Origin: Bacilli bacterium
GTDB lineage: Bacteria > Bacillota_I > Bacilli_A > RF39 > UBA660
DNA length: 61,214 nt
Reading direction: 5' to 3'
NCBI GenBank assembly: GCA_022795155.1
Contig: JAAWGF010000006.1
Span: 1-61,214 of the forward strand
The position numbers and the translations under genes are program-made. Under the pieces are notes generated by a model. That model saw only the letters and a program-made list of their open reading frames with translations, did not search any database and was not told where the DNA came from. Shown here piece by piece: positions 9,574-17,950 of this stretch; position 1 is the stretch's first letter, and every line of letters begins with the position of its first letter.

Positions 9574-10662
9574 ATGAGGAGACTATTTTGTTTAATTTTA
9601 ATAGTTTTGGCTGTTATTCCCTATAGTGTTAGAGCTTTTGATACGAGTGCTACATCAGCAATATTAATGGATATGGATAGCGGCAGAATTTTATATAGTA
9701 AAGATATTCATAATGTTCGAACGGTTGCCTCAATTTCTAAAATCATGACTTGCATTGTTGCTATTGAAAGCGGTAAATTGGATGAAGTTGTAACGATAGG
9801 TGATGAAATTTTACCAGCTTATGGTTCAGGAATTTATATAAGGCAAGGGGAACAATTGACACTTTTAGATTTATTATATGGTCTTATGCTTAGAAGTGGT
9901 AATGATGCAGCTTTGGCAATTGCGAATTTTGTTGGTGGCGATGTTGCCGGTTTTGTTAGTATGATGAATTCTAAAGCTAAAGAAATTGGTATGAAAGAAT
10001 CAGAATTTAATAATCCAAGTGGTTTAGATCAAGATAAGGGTAATTATTCAAGTGCTTATGATATGGCTATTTTGACTAGTTATGCGATGAAAAACGAAAC
10101 TTATCGAAAAATTGTTGGAACTAAAAAGTATACTTTGACTACTAATATGAATTCGTATGCTTGGTATAATAAGAACAGATTATTGACTAGCTATAAGTAT
10201 ACAACTGGGGGAAAGACAGGATTTACTGATAAGGCAAGAAGAACTTTGGTTACAACAGCAAGTCGTGATAATTTAAATTTAGTTGTTGTGACATTAAATG
10301 ATGGGAACGATTTTAATGACCATCGGGATTTGTATGAAGAGGCGTTTAACAACTATTTTTCTTATAAAATTTTAGAAGAGGGCGAAATTAATGTATATGA
10401 TGAAAATTATTATACGAATTCTACTCTCTATATAAAAGAAAAGTTCTCTTACCCTCTAATGAAATCTGAAAAAAGTAATTTATATTTAAAAATTGAATTA
10501 AATAGGAATGAACATTTTAAAGATGGTGATGTTGTTGGTGATGTTCATGTTATGCAAAATGATAAAAAAATTTTTACAACCGAGGTTTATATTCAAGAAA
10601 AAAAACAAGAGCATCTTAAATGGTATCAACGTTTTAAAAAGTGGTGGGCAAATTTATGGTAA
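9574..10662 (+). CDS. dacB: D-alanyl-D-alanine carboxypeptidase (PBP5/DacB-DacF type)
   Basis: Removes the terminal D-Ala from peptidoglycan pentapeptides outside the cell. The ATG at 9574, with AGGTGG upstream, gives a signal peptide (MRRLFCLILIVLAVIPYSVRA); the upstream ATG at 9529 lacks a good site. All three active-site motifs of the penicillin-binding serine peptidases are present: Ser53-Ile-Ser-Lys56, Ser108-Gly-Asn110 and Lys214-Thr-Gly216. A C-terminal PBP5-type domain and a basic Trp-containing tail (WYQRFKKWWANLW) probably form the amphipathic membrane anchor. The stop overlaps the next start (ATGGTAA), and the order dac-spmA-spmB matches the sporulation operon dacB-spmA-spmB of Bacillus, which is why I use dacB; dacF is possible. 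Confidence 0.9.
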   Translation: MRRLFCLILIVLAVIPYSVRAFDTSATSAILMDMDSGRILYSKDIHNVRTVASISKIMTCIVAIESGKLDEVVTIGDEILPAYGSGIYIRQGEQLTLLDLLYGLMLRSGNDAALAIANFVGGDVAGFVSMMNSKAKEIGMKESEFNNPSGLDQDKGNYSSAYDMAILTSYAMKNETYRKIVGTKKYTLTTNMNSYAWYNKNRLLTSYKYTTGGKTGFTDKARRTLVTTASRDNLNLVVVTLNDGNDFNDHRDLYEEAFNNYFSYKILEEGEINVYDENYYTNSTLYIKEKFSYPLMKSEKSNLYLKIELNRNEHFKDGDVVGDVHVMQNDKKIFTTEVYIQEKKQEHLKWYQRFKKWWANLW

Positions 10663-11237
10663 ATAAAATTTGGGGCTTTTTTATAATTGTTGGCATTGTA
10701 TTTTCAATTATAACTGGAAAAACAGATATTATAAACACAGAAATTTTAAGTAGTACTAAAACGTCTTTGGATATGATTTTAAAAATATTACCAGTTATGG
10801 GGCTTTGGCTTGGTATTATGAATATCGCGTCTAAATCTGGTTTATTGGCAAAATTTTCTAAATTAATTTCACCAATTTTAATTAAAATATTTCCAGATAT
10901 TCCTAAGAATCATGAATCAATTAGTTATATTTCCTCTAATATTGTTGCGAATATGTTTGGACTTGGAAATGCGGCTACACCATTTGGATTAAAGGCTATG
11001 AAATCTTTGCAAGAATTAAATCCTAAAAAAGATGAAGCAACAAGAAGTATGATAACTTTTTTAGTTATTAATACTTGCGGGCTAACAATTATTCCAACTA
11101 CGGTAATCTCACTTAGAATGCTATACGGTAGTGATAATCCGACTTTTATTTTGTTACCTTGTATTGTCGTGACATTTGTTTCCTTAGTTTTAGGGCTTAT
11201 TGTTGACCGAATTTTAGCTACTAGGTATAAAAAATGA
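10656..11237 (+). CDS. spmA: Spore maturation protein A (nucleoside recognition domain membrane protein)
   Basis: 193 residues and several membrane helices. The ATG at 10656 overlaps the dac stop codon, implying translational coupling; a GTG at 10641 would add five residues. Recognisable SpmA features are 'GLWLGIMNIASKSGL', 'NIVANMFGLGNAATPFGLKAM' and 'TFLVINTCGLTIIPTTVI'. In Bacillus SpmA and SpmB affect spore core dehydration, and the family shares a fold with nucleoside-transporter gate domains. Whether this host makes spores is unknown. It ends in TGA, showing that TGA is a stop in this genome. Confidence 0.92.
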   Translation: MVNKIWGFFIIVGIVFSIITGKTDIINTEILSSTKTSLDMILKILPVMGLWLGIMNIASKSGLLAKFSKLISPILIKIFPDIPKNHESISYISSNIVANMFGLGNAATPFGLKAMKSLQELNPKKDEATRSMITFLVINTCGLTIIPTTVISLRMLYGSDNPTFILLPCIVVTFVSLVLGLIVDRILATRYKK

Positions 11238-11755
11238 TTAATTTTTTTTCAAATGCAATAATACCAATTATTATTTTAATAATAATTATTTATGGAGTAA
11301 AAAAGAAAGTCAATATATATGATGTTTTTATCGAGGGAGCAAAAGAGAGTATTGAACTTGCAATTAATTTATTTCCATCGATGCTAGCAATGATTTTGGG
11401 TGTTAATATATTTTTGAAAAGTGGAATTATAGATGCATTTTTTGATAAATTATCGAGTATTTTTATGTTTTTAAGAATTCCATATCAAATTTTGCCAATG
11501 ATGATTATGCGCCCAATTTCTGGATCATCAGCCTTAGCCATTTTAACAAATATTTTTCAGGTTCATGGACCAGATTCATTTTTTGGGGTCTTGGGCTCAA
11601 TTTTGCAAGGCTCAACAGATACGACTTTTTATATTTTAACAATTTATTTTGGAACGATAGGTGTTAAAAAAATTAAATATGCTTTAACAGCAGGGGTAAT
11701 TGCTGACATTATTTGTATAATTATTAGCATAATCATTGTTAATTTAATTTTATAG
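11234..11755 (+). CDS. spmB: Spore maturation protein B
   Basis: 173 residues, overlapping spmA by four bases (ATGA), so the pair is translationally coupled. SpmB signatures are 'EGAKESIELAINLFPSMLAM', 'MMIMRPISGSSALAIL' and 'ILQGSTDTTFYILTIYFG', with membrane helices at both ends. Length is normal for the family. It works with SpmA in the same membrane complex or pathway. No further sporulation gene follows it. Confidence 0.92.
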   Translation: MINFFSNAIIPIIILIIIIYGVKKKVNIYDVFIEGAKESIELAINLFPSMLAMILGVNIFLKSGIIDAFFDKLSSIFMFLRIPYQILPMMIMRPISGSSALAILTNIFQVHGPDSFFGVLGSILQGSTDTTFYILTIYFGTIGVKKIKYALTAGVIADIICIIISIIIVNLIL

Positions 11756-11757
11756 GT

Positions 11758-11786
11758 TTGACTAATTTAATCTTAGGGTGTAATAT
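11758..11786 (+). promoter_or_regulatory. Possible promoter for the lipoprotein at 11802
   Basis: TTGACT and TAATAT separated by 17 bases lie just after the spmB stop codon. Confidence 0.45.
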
Positions 11787-11801
11787 TATTTTGGTGGTAG
11801 A

Positions 11802-12251
11802 ATGAGACGCAAAATTTTAATATTATTGGTTACTTTAATAATATTTACAGGTTGTAATAAAAGCCAACTAACATGTGAAAAAAAGGCTAAAAATCCTGGT
11901 TATACATATAATGAAAGTTATAAATTAGTGTATGATGAAAATGGTAATAATTTGAAACAAATAAATATAAAAATGGAATCCGTTTATAACGAACATTATA
12001 CATCAGAAGAGATTGAAGAGGAATATGAGGAAGTTGTTGAACATTGTGATTTCTATGAATCGGCAAGTAGTAAATTGGTGGAATGTAGATCAAAATTGCA
12101 AAATTCAGTTATTACTGTTAATGTAAAAATAAAAGTTGAAAAAATAAGTGATGATTTATTTGAAAATATGATGTATGTTACTAAAAAAGAAATAAATAAA
12201 CGAAAAGAAGCAAAAAAGATGTTAGAAAATGTCGGGTATACATGTAAATAG
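11802..12251 (+). CDS. Small lipoprotein, Cys-containing family A
   Basis: 149 residues with a lipobox (IFTGC, Cys18). The mature part begins with another Cys soon after the anchor (LTCEKK) and ends in 'GYTCK'. The same frame, an early Cys and a C-terminal 'G-x-T-C-K/H', occurs in the protein at 14354-15019. The protein at 25176-25652 is similar in layout, with an early Cys and a final Cys. DUF1307/YehR lipoproteins are a possible match, not certain. It lies between spmB and rluB with its own possible promoter and terminator. Function unknown. Confidence 0.65.
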   Translation: MRRKILILLVTLIIFTGCNKSQLTCEKKAKNPGYTYNESYKLVYDENGNNLKQINIKMESVYNEHYTSEEIEEEYEEVVEHCDFYESASSKLVECRSKLQNSVITVNVKIKVEKISDDLFENMMYVTKKEINKRKEAKKMLENVGYTCK

Positions 12252-12272
12252 AAAAGCATTTGCTTTTTTTTT
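12252..12272 (+). terminator. Rho-independent terminator
   Basis: AAAAGC/GCTTTT stem with an ATTT loop, followed by eight T residues, directly after the lipoprotein stop. Confidence 0.7.
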
Positions 12273-12305
12273 CATTTTTAAGTATAATCAGTCTAGGTGA
12301 CTAAA

Positions 12306-13022
12306 ATGGAGAGATTGCAAAAAGTTATTGCTAATAGTGGTTATTGCTCTAGGCGTAAAGCAGAGGAACTTATTAGTAGTGGGAAAGTAAAGGTTAATGG
12401 TATTATTATTGATTGTTTAGGTACGTGTGTTGATAAAAATGATACAATAACAATTTTAGGGAAACCATTAGAAGTTGAAAAAAAAGAATATATTTTACTT
12501 AATAAACCACGTGGTGTTATAACGACAACAAGTGATGAAAAAAATAGGCAAACGGTTTTAGATTTGATTGAAACGGATAAAAGGCTATATCCAGTTGGTA
12601 GACTTGATTATGATACAACAGGTGCTTTATTACTCACAAATGATGGTGAATTAGCTAACCTATTAATGCATCCTAAAAATAAAATTGAGAAACTTTATAT
12701 AGTTAAAGTGGAAGGCTTTGTTTCTAAAGATATCTTAACTAAACTATCAAATGGTGTATATATTGATAATTTTAAAACGGCTAAGGCTAAAGTAAGATTG
12801 AAAAAGTTTGATAAAAAAAGTAATACATCCTTAATCGAAATTATTATTCATGAAGGAAAAAATCATCAAGTAAAAAAGATGTTTGAGGCCGTTGGTTATC
12901 GAGTTCTAAAATTGAAACGTGAAAAAATTGCCTTTTTAGACGTTCAAAATTTAAAATCAGGTGAGTATCGTTATTTAAGCTTAAAAGAAGTAAAAAAATT
13001 GTATGCCGAAGTAAAAAGTTAA
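12306..13022 (+). CDS. rluB: rRNA pseudouridine synthase, RsuA/RluB family
   Basis: Converts a uridine in rRNA to pseudouridine; RluB modifies 23S rRNA helix 80, RsuA modifies 16S. The ATG at 12306 has AGGTG 7 bases upstream; that GTG is also an in-frame start (12297) but is better read as the ribosome-binding site. An S4 RNA-binding domain (residues 1-60, 'NSGYCSRRKAEELI') precedes the catalytic domain with GRLDYDTTG, catalytic Asp101. 238 residues is normal. In Bacillus the order dacB-spmA-spmB-rluB is conserved, which favours rluB. Confidence 0.9.
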   Translation: MERLQKVIANSGYCSRRKAEELISSGKVKVNGIIIDCLGTCVDKNDTITILGKPLEVEKKEYILLNKPRGVITTTSDEKNRQTVLDLIETDKRLYPVGRLDYDTTGALLLTNDGELANLLMHPKNKIEKLYIVKVEGFVSKDILTKLSNGVYIDNFKTAKAKVRLKKFDKKSNTSLIEIIIHEGKNHQVKKMFEAVGYRVLKLKREKIAFLDVQNLKSGEYRYLSLKEVKKLYAEVKS

Positions 13023-13026
13023 TAAA

Positions 13027-13057
13027 AAAACCTAATTTTTTAATTAAATTAGGTTTT
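13027..13057. terminator. Bidirectional terminator between rluB and the ferredoxin gene
   Basis: A 12-bp stem (13027-13038 with 13046-13057) with a 7-base loop, flanked by A and T runs, sits between convergent genes. Confidence 0.75.
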
Positions 13058-13091
13058 AATATGGATTCTATTTTTTAGATTATTTTGATTA

Positions 13092-13319
13092 CTAAATGTT
13101 ATCTTTCACATTGGTTTCTAATTCTTCAATAGCATCAGTTGGACAACCTTCAATGGCATCTTTAACTTCTTCTTCTAAGTTTTTATCCATGTTTTCAAAA
13201 TCAACGTTTTCTTTTACTTGTGCTAAATCATCTTCGCCAAATTCAAAAACTTCTTCTACTAGACCAACACATGCTCCACATGATATACATTTTTCTTTAT
13301 TTACAATAACTTTATTCAT
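13092..13319 (-). CDS. fer: Single-cluster 4Fe-4S ferredoxin
   Basis: 75 residues, acidic. Cluster ligands are C-x2-C-x2-C (CISCGAC, residues 11, 14 and 17) and a distant Cys followed by Pro (EGCPTDAI), the pattern of Bacillus-type monocluster [4Fe-4S] ferredoxins. It is a cytoplasmic electron carrier; no partner is encoded nearby. AGGAGG precedes the ATG. It is divergent from the gene at 13426. Confidence 0.9.
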   Translation of the reverse strand: MNKVIVNKEKCISCGACVGLVEEVFEFGEDDLAQVKENVDFENMDKNLEEEVKDAIEGCPTDAIEELETNVKDNI

Positions 13320-13425
13320 ATTATTCCTCCTAATAAAGATTATAGATAAATAGTATTAAAAATGCAAGTAAATATTTGAAAATTAAAAAAAATATGATAT
13401 CATATATTATAATGAGGTGGGATAT

Positions 13426-14184
13426 ATGCCAAGTAGAATGGAAAGATATTATCAAACAGATGTTGATGTGGCTAAACGTACTCGAAAGAATCAGCGGCTT
13501 TATGATGATATACATAATAGTCTAAGTCAACCAAGTGTTGAACAAATATCGAATGCTAATGAAATAAGCCCAGCTAAATTAAATGAAATCTTGAATCGTG
13601 ATAAAAAAACTGAACGTAGAGTATCTAGAAATGAAGATTTAAATTTTTTGATTCCTGACGATGCTGATGATAATCGTAATTATGATATTAGAGAGGTTTT
13701 AGAAAAAGCAAAAACTGATAAAACGGAAAAAAATGATTATCATAAATTGAAGGACGAACAAATTAACTTATTAAAAAAAATTGAATCGTATAAGGCTAGT
13801 AAGCAAGAACAGGATGAAAATTTAGACGAATTATTAAATACCATAGCTAGTACCAAATTGCTTAAAGAACTAAATGATCGTGATTTATCATTAGATGTAT
13901 TAGGTGATTTAAAGTCGAATAATGATGATACAATTGTTGGCGGAATTAGTTCAATAAACAAGGTTATGAATGACATTCCAAAGGTAAAAACTATAACTAC
14001 TGATAAAAATGAAATCGACCATTCATTTTATACATCAAGTATGAGTTTTAATGAAGACGATTTTGATGATATAAAGGAAATTAAGAATAAACTAAAAAAG
14101 AATAATTTTTGGATGAAGACAATGCTTGTCATACTATTCCTTGTAATTATTGCAGTAATTGTTTTGGTTGTTATATTATTATAA
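13426..14184 (+). CDS. Tail-anchored membrane protein of unknown function
   Basis: 252 residues. I start at the ATG at 13426 (GAGGTGGG upstream) rather than the in-frame GTG at 13417. About 225 charged, mostly helical residues end in a single C-terminal membrane helix (MLVILFLVIIAVIVLVVILL), so the protein is a cytosolic domain anchored by its tail. The stretch 'YHKLKDEQINLLKKIESYKASKQEQDENLDELL' suggests a coiled coil. No family recognised. Its N-terminal 'MPSRMERYYQ' and basic segment could contact nucleic acid or a partner; that is speculation. Confidence 0.6.
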   Translation: MPSRMERYYQTDVDVAKRTRKNQRLYDDIHNSLSQPSVEQISNANEISPAKLNEILNRDKKTERRVSRNEDLNFLIPDDADDNRNYDIREVLEKAKTDKTEKNDYHKLKDEQINLLKKIESYKASKQEQDENLDELLNTIASTKLLKELNDRDLSLDVLGDLKSNNDDTIVGGISSINKVMNDIPKVKTITTDKNEIDHSFYTSSMSFNEDDFDDIKEIKNKLKKNNFWMKTMLVILFLVIIAVIVLVVILL

Positions 14185-14223
14185 AAATGACTTGTAATGA
14201 ATAATTTTATTAGTCGTTTTTTT
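14184..14223 (+). terminator. Probable terminator after the tail-anchored protein
   Basis: A 9-bp stem (14184-14192 with 14212-14220, one wobble) with a long loop, then a T run. Confidence 0.55.
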
Positions 14224-14319
14224 AATTTAATCAATAAATTTCTCTAAAAATGATAAAAAGGAATTTATGTTTTCTGTCATTTTTTAGTTAGTAAGTATTA
14301 TTTTATGTGGCAATAATAA

Positions 14320-14348
14320 GAAAAAGACTATAAAATTTTATTACAGTC
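14320..14348 (-). terminator. Probable terminator of the minus-strand gene at 14354-15019
   Basis: On the minus strand GACT...AGTC plus an AT-rich inner stem is followed by a T run (A run at 14321-14325 on the plus strand). Confidence 0.5.
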
Positions 14349-14353
14349 CATTT

Positions 14354-15019
14354 TTAATGACAAGTATGCCCTAATTCTATTAATTTTTGTTTTACAATAT
14401 CATAATCATCGTCATATGATAAACTACTTTCTGACGATTGATCTTTTGTGTAAGTCGTTTTGATGGAAAAGCCAAATTTATTTTCTTCAGAATAACTATC
14501 TATTTTATAGTTGTTGTTTTCTATTGAATATAATACGAACATTTGCAAAAATGTTACATAGTTGTCAAATTCTTCTTTAGAACTTTCATTTAGGAGAGCT
14601 ATTGACATATAGTTTTCATCATAGCGGAGTTTCTTATTATTAAAGTAAGCTGTTACGACAGTATCAAATTGAATGCCATTTTCAGTAGTTTTTGATGAAC
14701 AGACTAATGTTTCTGTAATTTGTTCATTATTTGCTTCTACTTTTGTAGTTGTTGTTTGAAGGGTTAAGTTCGTTTTTCTATCTAAATTTGTTGAAGTATC
14801 TTTAATTTGTTTGTTACTATGATTACTCATTAGTTTTAAAAGTATAATAACTAAAATGATAGTTATAATCACGGCTATTACTAAAAATATTTGCTTAATT
14901 GGCATTTTTTTTTGTGGTTCAATATATTCATATTGCTTTAATGGATTTATTATATTTTCATCAAAATTGTCATCTTTTTTTTTAATTTCAACAAATGATT
15001 TATTTTTTTTCTTTGCCAT
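14354..15019 (-). CDS. Single-pass membrane protein with extracellular Cys-containing domain
   Basis: 221 residues: a basic cytosolic start (MAKKKNKSF), one membrane helix at about 43-64 (IFLVIAVIITIILVIILLKLM), a Thr/Asn linker, then an outer domain that opens with 'TLVCSS' and ends 'LIELGHTCH'. This layout resembles the lipoprotein at 11802-12251, suggesting a shared disulfide-linked domain presented either on a lipid or on a helix. Upstream AAGGAAG supports the ATG at 15019. Function unknown. Confidence 0.6.
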   Translation of the reverse strand: MAKKKNKSFVEIKKKDDNFDENIINPLKQYEYIEPQKKMPIKQIFLVIAVIITIILVIILLKLMSNHSNKQIKDTSTNLDRKTNLTLQTTTTKVEANNEQITETLVCSSKTTENGIQFDTVVTAYFNNKKLRYDENYMSIALLNESSKEEFDNYVTFLQMFVLYSIENNNYKIDSYSEENKFGFSIKTTYTKDQSSESSLSYDDDYDIVKQKLIELGHTCH

Positions 15020-15119
15020 ATTACCAACTTCCTTAATATAAAGTTTATCATATATTATTTAAAAAAACAATGTTTGAGTTATATCAGTAAAAATGTTAAA
15101 ATAGTTTTAGGTGTTTAAG

Positions 15120-16367
15120 ATGAATGGTGAAGAGTATGAAATAAAAATCGAGCGATTTGATCATGAGGCTAGAGGTATTGGATATATTCTAGGTAAAATA
15201 GCTTTTGTCAATGATGTTGTTCCTGGTGATATTGTTTTAGCTAAAATTATTAAATCTAAGAAAAATTATTATATTGCTAAAGTAACAAAATTTTTGAAAT
15301 ATAGTAGTGATAGGCTAATTGCTATTTGCCCATATTTTGGTAAATGTGGGGGTTGTGATTTACAATATATAAATTATAATCATCAATTAATTTTTAAGGA
15401 AAATAAGGTTAAGGACATTATGTTAAAGTTTGCTAATGTTGATAATTTTAAAATTAAACCTATATTATGTATAGATGATAATATTTTTTATTATCGAAAT
15501 AAAGTCACTTTTCAGGTAAAAAAAGAAATAGGGTTATTTTCTAGAAATAGTTATGAATTAATTGCGATTGACAAATGTTATATTGCTTCAAAACAGATTA
15601 ATGATATTTTGATGATTATAAAGAAAAAGATTACATTAGATAATATTGAACAAATAATTATTAAGAGTAGTTTTTATAACAGTAAAGTAATGGTGATATT
15701 TGTAGGTAATAATCTTGATTTGAATAATTTAAAAAGAATTAAAAATGATGTTAGTTCTATTTATGTAGTGGAAAATAATATTTATAATTTGCTTAATGGA
15801 GAATCTTACTTACAAGAAAAATTAGATAATTATATTTTTGAAATTTCACCAGATTCTTTTTTTCAAGTCAATCCAAAAATGTGTGTTAAATTATATGATA
15901 AAATTATTGAATATGGTAATTTTAGTGGAAATGAAACAGTTTTAGATTTATATTGTGGAACTGGTACGATTGGAATTTATATTAGTAAATTTGTAAAAAA
16001 GGTTATTGGTTATGAGATAAATAAATATGCGGTTAATGACGCTATTAATAATGCTAAAATAAATTTGGTTGACAATATTGAATTTGTATGCGGCTCTAGT
16101 GAGTTATCTTTCAGTAATGTTACTCATGATATAAATATTATTATAGCTGATCCGCCTAGGAATGGTCTTAATAAAGAAACAATAAATGGAATTATAAGTG
16201 TAAAGCCTTGTAAAGTTATTTACGTTTCTTGTGACCCTATAACCTTAGCACGAGACTTAAAGCTACTAAGTGATTTTTATGATTTAATAGAGATAACACC
16301 TGTTGATATGTTTCCTAATACTAAACATGTGGAATGTGTGTCGTTACTTAAGCTAAAAATGTTATAA
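15120..16367 (+). CDS. rlmD: 23S rRNA (uracil-5-)-methyltransferase, RlmD/RlmCD (RumA) family
   Basis: SAM-dependent methylation of U to m5U in 23S rRNA. I start at the ATG at 15120 (AGGTG 7 bases upstream), not the in-frame GTG at 15111. An N-terminal TRAM-like RNA-binding region (residues 1-65) is followed by the 4Fe-4S cysteines (CPYFGKCGGCDLQ plus DKCYIAS). The methyltransferase core has SAM motif 'DLYCGTGTIGIY', 'DPPRNGL' and the catalytic 'YVSCDPITLARDL'. 415 residues is somewhat short but complete. Gram-positive members often modify both RlmC and RlmD sites, so specificity is open. Confidence 0.9.
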   Translation: MNGEEYEIKIERFDHEARGIGYILGKIAFVNDVVPGDIVLAKIIKSKKNYYIAKVTKFLKYSSDRLIAICPYFGKCGGCDLQYINYNHQLIFKENKVKDIMLKFANVDNFKIKPILCIDDNIFYYRNKVTFQVKKEIGLFSRNSYELIAIDKCYIASKQINDILMIIKKKITLDNIEQIIIKSSFYNSKVMVIFVGNNLDLNNLKRIKNDVSSIYVVENNIYNLLNGESYLQEKLDNYIFEISPDSFFQVNPKMCVKLYDKIIEYGNFSGNETVLDLYCGTGTIGIYISKFVKKVIGYEINKYAVNDAINNAKINLVDNIEFVCGSSELSFSNVTHDINIIIADPPRNGLNKETINGIISVKPCKVIYVSCDPITLARDLKLLSDFYDLIEITPVDMFPNTKHVECVSLLKLKML

Positions 16368-16447
16368 ATTTAAGAATAACAATGTATTTAGATATTTCTT
16401 AACTATAGTAAAATTATAAATTATTTATTGTTTGGGGGGATTAGATA

Positions 16448-17148
16448 ATGTTAAACAAAATAGTAGTTTATTTTCCAACTAATAATATAGGTAAATATGA
16501 AAGGTATAAAAAATCATTTGAATTAGCTAATATTACATATAAAAGATATTTAGTTAATAATGAAGGTAAGGAAGAAATAATTGATATAGAAGAAAACGCT
16601 AAAACCACGAGGGAAAATGCTGAAAGAAAAGCAAAAGGTTATTATGATGCTTATGTAAAAAAATGCCTGAAGAATCTTTTGTTATTATTACAACCGATGA
16701 GGCTTTATATATAGATGGATTAAATGATAATGAGCAGCCTGGACAATTTGTTAGAAGATTTGGAGGTATGGATGGAAAAAGGGCTACTGATGAAGAAGTT
16801 GTAAAAAGGTATACAGAATTAGTAACTAAATTAGGTGGCTATGCAAATGCAAGATGGCATTATTCGATGGTTGCATATAATGGGGAAGAATATTTATATT
16901 TGGAATGGGATGATAATGTTAATTTTTCTTGTTATCCTCACAATCCTATTCCTAAGGGATATGTATTAAATAGTATAACAATTATAAAAAAGGATGAAAA
17001 AGGAAATGACGTAATGCTTTCAGATTTGAATGCTGATGATAGATTTGAATATTTAAGGAAATATACAGATAATGTTGTAAAATTTGTTGTAGATAAAAAC
17101 AAAACATTAGTAAAGAAAACTAATAATTTCTTTATAGATTTACAATAA
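16448..17148 (+). pseudogene. Ham1/RdgB-like nucleotide pyrophosphatase, interrupted by a one-base frameshift
   Basis: Two adjacent frames join into one Ham1-like protein. The first (16448-16714) carries the start, 'FPTNNIGKYERY'; the second (open before 16663, ending 17148) continues 'ITTDEALYIDGL', 'EQPGQFVRRFGG', 'ATDEEVVKRY'. The break lies in a run of seven A residues (16657-16663); one more A would restore the frame, equal to a -1 shift. GGGGGGA lies before the ATG. Family members hydrolyse non-canonical or modified NTPs to NMP and PPi. It may be a real mutation, a slippery A-run used for programmed shifting, or a base-calling error. Confidence 0.7.
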
Positions 17149-17216
17149 TATAAAGAATAATTTATTTTTAGTAGTATAAATGTAGAATAATTATTAAAGA
17201 AAAGAGGTTTTTCAAA

Positions 17217-17788
17217 ATGGATAAAGTAGGTGTTATACATGGAAGATTTCAGTTATTACATAATGATCATATGAAATATTTATTAGCAGGTAAAGAAAGA
17301 TGCGAACATTTAATTATAGGTATTTGCAACCCAGAGGTAGATTTGACTAAATATACTGAAGCTAATCCTCATAGGTCAAAAAGAAGTTCTAACCCACTTA
17401 CATACTTTGAAAGAATGCAATGTATAAAGTATTCCATGCTTGAGGCTGGAATAAAACAAGAAGAATTTGACATTGTACCATTTTCAATAAATTTTCCAGA
17501 AAAAATATTTAATTATGCTCCCTAGAAGCAAAATATTATATGACTATATATGATGAATGGGGAGAAGAAAAGCTAAAGTCTTTAAGGGATGACTTGAAAT
17601 TAGATGTTGATGTATTATGGAAAGTTACATTAGAGGAAAAAGGGATTAGTGCATCGGATATTAGAAGGCGTATTCATGATGGAAAAGAATGGAAACAATT
17701 TGTCCCTACTGCTGTTTATAATTATATAGTAGATAATAATTTAGATAAGAGAATAAAAAATTTCTTGGATGAGGAAACTCAAAAATAA
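17217..17788 (+). pseudogene. NMN adenylyltransferase-like nucleotidyltransferase (NadM type), interrupted by a one-base frameshift
   Basis: The N-terminal frame (17217-17525) has 'GVIHGRFQLLHNDH', the H-x-x-H signature of nucleotidyltransferases (here HNDH in place of HxGH). The second frame begins before 17540 as 'LEAKYYMTIYDEWGEEKL' and contains 'ISASDIRRR', the ISxxxIR motif. They meet at CTCCCTAG (about 17518-17525): one extra C would read through the stop as 'APLEAKYY'. This is again a missing base in a homopolymer. AAAGAGG precedes the ATG. Intact relatives join NMN or a similar nucleotide to AMP. It follows the Ham1-like gene by 68 bases and precedes a phosphoesterase, suggesting a nucleotide-handling cassette. 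Confidence 0.7.
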
Positions 17789-17950
17789 GTTAGATAATTC
17801 AGAAACTTTATAAATAGAAATATATGGTTTCAATGATTGTATTAGTTTACAAAATTTGTTTTGTACAGATAATAAAATTATATACATTAAAATATACAAA
17901 AAATAGCAATAATAATATAAAATCAAATAATTCATATAGGAGGTTATTTT

